Positions 61,480 through 64,000 of a stretch of DNA of 64,000 nt are shown in pieces (the stretch's first letter is position 1; each line of letters begins with the position of its first letter). The notes beneath the pieces are model-generated. The model searched no databases and had not been told where the DNA came from. It saw only the letters and a list, made by a program, of their open reading frames with translations. Source of the stretch: Haloechinothrix halophila YIM 93223 (GTDB taxonomy: Bacteria; Actinomycetota; Actinomycetes; Mycobacteriales; Pseudonocardiaceae); contig NZ_KI632509.1 of assembly GCF_000504245.1 (NCBI RefSeq), positions 3,577,751 to 3,641,750 of the forward strand, given 5' to 3'. Both the position numbers and the translations under genes were made by a program.

Positions 61480-61507
61480 CGTTGTGGTCGCTATAGCAAC
61501 CACAACG
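61480..61507. promoter_or_regulatory. 28-bp palindrome between thyX and the HicB-like gene
   Basis: CGTTGTGGT and ACCACAACG flank GCTATAGC, giving a nearly perfect 28-bp palindrome with a single mismatched pair. Located between the divergent genes, it could be an operator or a hairpin. Confidence 0.5.
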
Positions 61508-61585
61508 TCGATAGCTCACAGAGCTGAGACACCCCGTCGGTAGTCGGGGGCACGATGCTCCGAATGGTGGTTGCTCGGTGTCAGA

Positions 61586-61597
61586 TATGACGTCATA
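61586..61597. promoter_or_regulatory. 12-bp palindrome just before the HicB-like gene
   Basis: TATGACGTCATA ends 8 bp before ATG 61606 and may be the autoregulatory operator of the ribbon-helix-helix protein. Confidence 0.45.
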
Positions 61598-61605
61598 GTG
61601 GTGTC

Positions 61606-62136
61606 ATGGACTTGACGCCGTACATCACCGCGCTGCGGGAGGACCTCACCACGACGGCATCGGCTGGGGACGAACAGACACGGCGGGTAGCCGCGACGCT
61701 GTCAGCCGCGCTGGAACCGGCGGTGCGGCTGACGCTGATGAACGCGCTGTCCGACCTCGCGGCCGAGGTCACCGCGCACCTGGACGAGCAGGTTGTCGAG
61801 GTACGCCTGGACGGCAAAGACGTACGGGTGGTGGTCAGCGGCGCCACCGCCGAGCAGGGCGAACGAACCGAGCCGGACAACGACCCACCGCCACCGCCCC
61901 GCCCTGACGGCGACATCAGCCGGATGACGTTGCGGTTGTTCGAAGAGATCAAGGGCAGAGCCGAGCAGGCGGCCGCCGAGCAGGGCGTGTCGCTGAACAC
62001 CTTCGTGCAGCAAGCAGTGCAGGGCGCGCTGCACCGCAAGGGCGGCTGGCCACCGGGCAAGTCCGGCGCGTACGGCGAGCGTGGTGGCAAGCCGGACGCG
62101 GGCGGCAGCAGGCTGCGCGGCTGGGTCACGGGGTGA
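61606..62136 (+). CDS. HicB-like ribbon-helix-helix protein
   Basis: A 176-residue protein. The N-terminal helical domain (YITALREDLTTTASAGDEQT) leads to a HicB-like strand segment (VVEVRLDGKDVRVVVSG), an acidic/Pro linker, then a ribbon-helix-helix (MTLRLFEEIKGRAEQAAAEQ, GVSLNTFVQQAVQGAL) and a Gly-rich basic tail. It is labelled HicB-like antitoxin in actinobacteria, but no HicA toxin gene is adjacent. Its partner here is a DUF4097 protein coupled downstream. Confidence 0.8.
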   Translation: MDLTPYITALREDLTTTASAGDEQTRRVAATLSAALEPAVRLTLMNALSDLAAEVTAHLDEQVVEVRLDGKDVRVVVSGATAEQGERTEPDNDPPPPPRPDGDISRMTLRLFEEIKGRAEQAAAEQGVSLNTFVQQAVQGALHRKGGWPPGKSGAYGERGGKPDAGGSRLRGWVTG

Positions 62137-62141
62137 ACGCC

Positions 62142-63104
62142 ATGACCGAACCGAACGACGCGGGCGGCACCGAGCAGCCGGAACTCGTCCGTACCCAGGA
62201 ATTTCCCACCGACGGTCCGATCGAACTGGACCTCAGCGTCACGACCGGCCGGATCGACGTCCTGCTGAGCGGCGACGCGGCTGCGGCGGACGCTGCTGAC
62301 GACAGCACGCGTGACACCACATCGGTCGCGGTGGAGCTGCGGCACGACACCGGGAGCGGATCGCCGTGGACGCAGGGCGTCGCGAGCACGCTGGCCTGGC
62401 TGTCCGAGCAGTTCCGCGATCAGCTCGGACCGGAGCTAGCGGGCTCTGCCAGCGACGCCATCGAGCAGACCCGGATCGACATGCTCGGCGGCAGGCTCGT
62501 GGTGCGTGCCCCGAAGCAGCTGCCGCTGCGGCACGTCCCATTGGCGCTGACCGTCCGCGCCCCAGCGGGCTCGCACCTGGAGATCAAGACGGGCTCGGCT
62601 CGGGTGACCGTCACCGGCGCGGCGGGGCGGGCCACGCTCCACACGTCGTCCGGCGACGTCGCACTGGAGCGGGCCACGAGCGCGGTCACCGTGCGCAGCG
62701 GCAGCGGCAGCGTGTCGCTCGGACCGACCGCGAGCGGGCTGCACGTCCGCACCGGCGGGGGCGACGTCCGCGCGTCCGACACGCGCGGTTCCGCGACCGT
62801 GGTGACCGGCACCGGGTCGGTGTACGTGGCGGCTGCCGAAGGCGAACTGGTAGTGCGCAGCGGCAGCGGCGACGTCACGGTGGCCGACGCGGGTCCGGGA
62901 GGAGTGAACGTCCGCACCGGGTCAGGCGCGGTCCGCGTCGGCGTGCGGTCCGGGGTGCACGCCGAAGTCGATGTGACGTCCGGTTCCGGCACGGCGTCCA
63001 GTGAGCTCGAGGTGGCCGACGCGCCACCCGGGGAGGACGTCCCGCTGCACATCCGCGCCAGCACCGGCTCAGGCAACGCCGTCATCGCCAGCGCGTCGGC
63101 GTAG
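62142..63104 (+). CDS. DUF4097-family beta-solenoid protein
   Basis: A 320-residue protein with an N-terminal hydrophilic part and a C-terminal repeat region rich in short beta strands: TGSARVTVTGAAGRATLHTS, SGDVALERATSAVTVRSGSG, SGLHVRTGGGDVRASDTRGS. These G-S-G turns every 17-20 residues are typical of DUF4097/putative adhesin folds. There is no signal peptide. GTG 62133 overlaps the upstream stop as GTGA and could be the start instead. The HicB-like/DUF4097 pair recurs in actinobacteria; function unknown. Confidence 0.8.
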   Translation: MTEPNDAGGTEQPELVRTQEFPTDGPIELDLSVTTGRIDVLLSGDAAAADAADDSTRDTTSVAVELRHDTGSGSPWTQGVASTLAWLSEQFRDQLGPELAGSASDAIEQTRIDMLGGRLVVRAPKQLPLRHVPLALTVRAPAGSHLEIKTGSARVTVTGAAGRATLHTSSGDVALERATSAVTVRSGSGSVSLGPTASGLHVRTGGGDVRASDTRGSATVVTGTGSVYVAAAEGELVVRSGSGDVTVADAGPGGVNVRTGSGAVRVGVRSGVHAEVDVTSGSGTASSELEVADAPPGEDVPLHIRASTGSGNAVIASASA

Positions 63105-63118
63105 CGGACAGCGCCCGC

Positions 63119-64000
63119 CTACGCCACGACCGCCGCCAGCGGGGCCGCGAGGTCGCCCCGATCGCCAACGGCCACCCCGGACAGTCCGAGCCACTCCGCC
63201 ATCAACCGCAGCTCCCCGGCCAGCTCCGCAGGCACACGGCCGACATCAACGCCGGGCTCCGCGAACGCGCCCCGCACCCGGAGCACGTCCGCGCCCCGGT
63301 CAGCTTTGAGGTCGACCCGCGCGACCAGCTCACCGTCGAGCAGGAACGGGAAGACGTAGTAGCCGTACACCCGCTGCGGCTCAGGCACGTAGATCTCAAT
63401 GCGGTAGTGGAAGTTGAACAGCCGCTCGGTGCGGTCGCGTTCCCAGATCAGCGGGTCGAACGGACACAGCAGCGCCCGGCCTTCGACCCGGCGCGGTGCC
63501 CGCGCATCGACGTGCCGGTATGCGACGTCGCGCCAGCCGCGCACCCGCACCGGCTCCACCGTGCCCGCCTCAACCAGCTCATCAACCGCGCGCTTGCTGT
63601 CGGCGGGCCGCAGCCGGAAGTAGTCGCGCAAGTCTGGCTCGGTGGCGATACCCAACGCGGTCGCCGAGCGCGTCACCAACTCCCGGACGGCGTCGGCGCG
63701 ATCCGGTTCAGGTGCGGCCAGCACGTCGCGCGGCAGCACCCGTTCCGGGAGGTCGTAGCGGCGCTCGAAGCCTTGCCGGGTGCCGGTGGTCAACTCCCCG
63801 GCCGCGAACAGCCACTCGCACACCCGCTTGACGTCGGTGCGGTTCCACCAACCCCCAGCACGTCGCGGGCCAGCGCCGAGACCGAGTTCCCGCTCCAACG
63901 CTCCTGCCCCGATCGGCCCGAGGTCCTTGACGGCGGCGAGGACGTCGTCGGCCAGGTGCCCCGCCGTATTGGCCACCGAGTCCGCGCGCTCCAGATAGTG
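63119..64000 (-). CDS. Winged-helix DNA-glycosylase-like protein, YcaQ/AlkZ family (5' end outside window)
   Basis: The C-terminal 293 codons of a gene that continues beyond the right edge. The frame is open to base 64000 (preceding residues HYLERADSVANTAGHL). The winged-helix domains (RRYDLPERVLPRDVLAAPEP, YFRLRPADSKRAVDELVEAG) and the family signature FNFHYRIEIYVPEPQRVYGY then YVFPFLLDGELVARVDLKAD are those of the YcaQ/AlkZ (HTH_42) family, which unhooks DNA crosslinks. The catalytic QxQ/QxD region lies in the missing N-terminus, so activity cannot be judged. Confidence 0.88.
   Translation of the reverse strand, partial: HYLERADSVANTAGHLADDVLAAVKDLGPIGAGALERELGLGAGPRRAGGWWNRTDVKRVCEWLFAAGELTTGTRQGFERRYDLPERVLPRDVLAAPEPDRADAVRELVTRSATALGIATEPDLRDYFRLRPADSKRAVDELVEAGTVEPVRVRGWRDVAYRHVDARAPRRVEGRALLCPFDPLIWERDRTERLFNFHYRIEIYVPEPQRVYGYYVFPFLLDGELVARVDLKADRGADVLRVRGAFAEPGVDVGRVPAELAGELRLMAEWLGLSGVAVGDRGDLAAPLAAVVA

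Overview
The window is 64 kb of high-GC DNA with many GTG starts, several probably leaderless genes and dense ATGA/GTGA stop-start overlaps. Gene content points to an actinobacterium, most likely Pseudonocardiales (Pseudonocardiaceae): an XRE/DUF397 pair, DUF3040, a clgR-pspA-pspM phage-shock operon, DUF3558-like lipoprotein, ThyX, FtsK and RNase J in a mycobacterium-like order, and an Erm methyltransferase typical of antibiotic-producing relatives. The species is not identifiable by eye.

Layout. 1-10 kb: fatty-acid and CoA metabolism (racemase-type CoA transferase, acyl-CoA dehydrogenase with a divergent TetR regulator), succinate-semialdehyde dehydrogenase GabD2, a large LuxR/AAA regulator, an XRE/DUF397 pair and acyl-CoA thioesterase II. 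10-24 kb: pyruvate kinase, then the start of the division/cell-wall cluster (pbpB-ftsL-rsmH-mraZ, read leftward), and rightward a MoxR-DUF58-transglutaminase operon; then DUF3040, DNA polymerase IV and a methyltransferase. The cluster stops after pbpB; murE and later genes are absent. 24-37 kb: a ParA ATPase, PyrD, the Psp stress operon, a broken cinA, pgsA, rimO, a surface-sugar acyltransferase, argA and ftsK.

37-46 kb is the most accessory part: a PlsC-like acyltransferase, an erm gene with a complete-looking translational attenuator, a group IIC intron inserted inside a palindromic repeat, an Lrp regulator facing a DMT exporter, and a three-gene cassette of a WXG100-like protein, a 702-residue helical protein and a lipoprotein. 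46-54 kb is a molybdenum hydroxylase cluster (coxD-E-xdhC-S-L-M-G) of the form II type. 54-64 kb returns to core genes: PutP, RNase J, DapA, a receptor Ser/Thr kinase, an ACT protein, ThyX, then a HicB-like protein with a DUF4097 protein and a partial YcaQ-like protein.

In Mycobacterium tuberculosis the thyX-dapA-rnj-ftsK-argA-pgsA-clgR-pspA-pspM genes lie close together (about Rv2743c-Rv2754c). Here the same genes are split by roughly 19 kb between ftsK and rnj. That block holds the erm gene, the intron, the WXG cassette, the cox cluster and putP, and looks like an insertion into conserved backbone.
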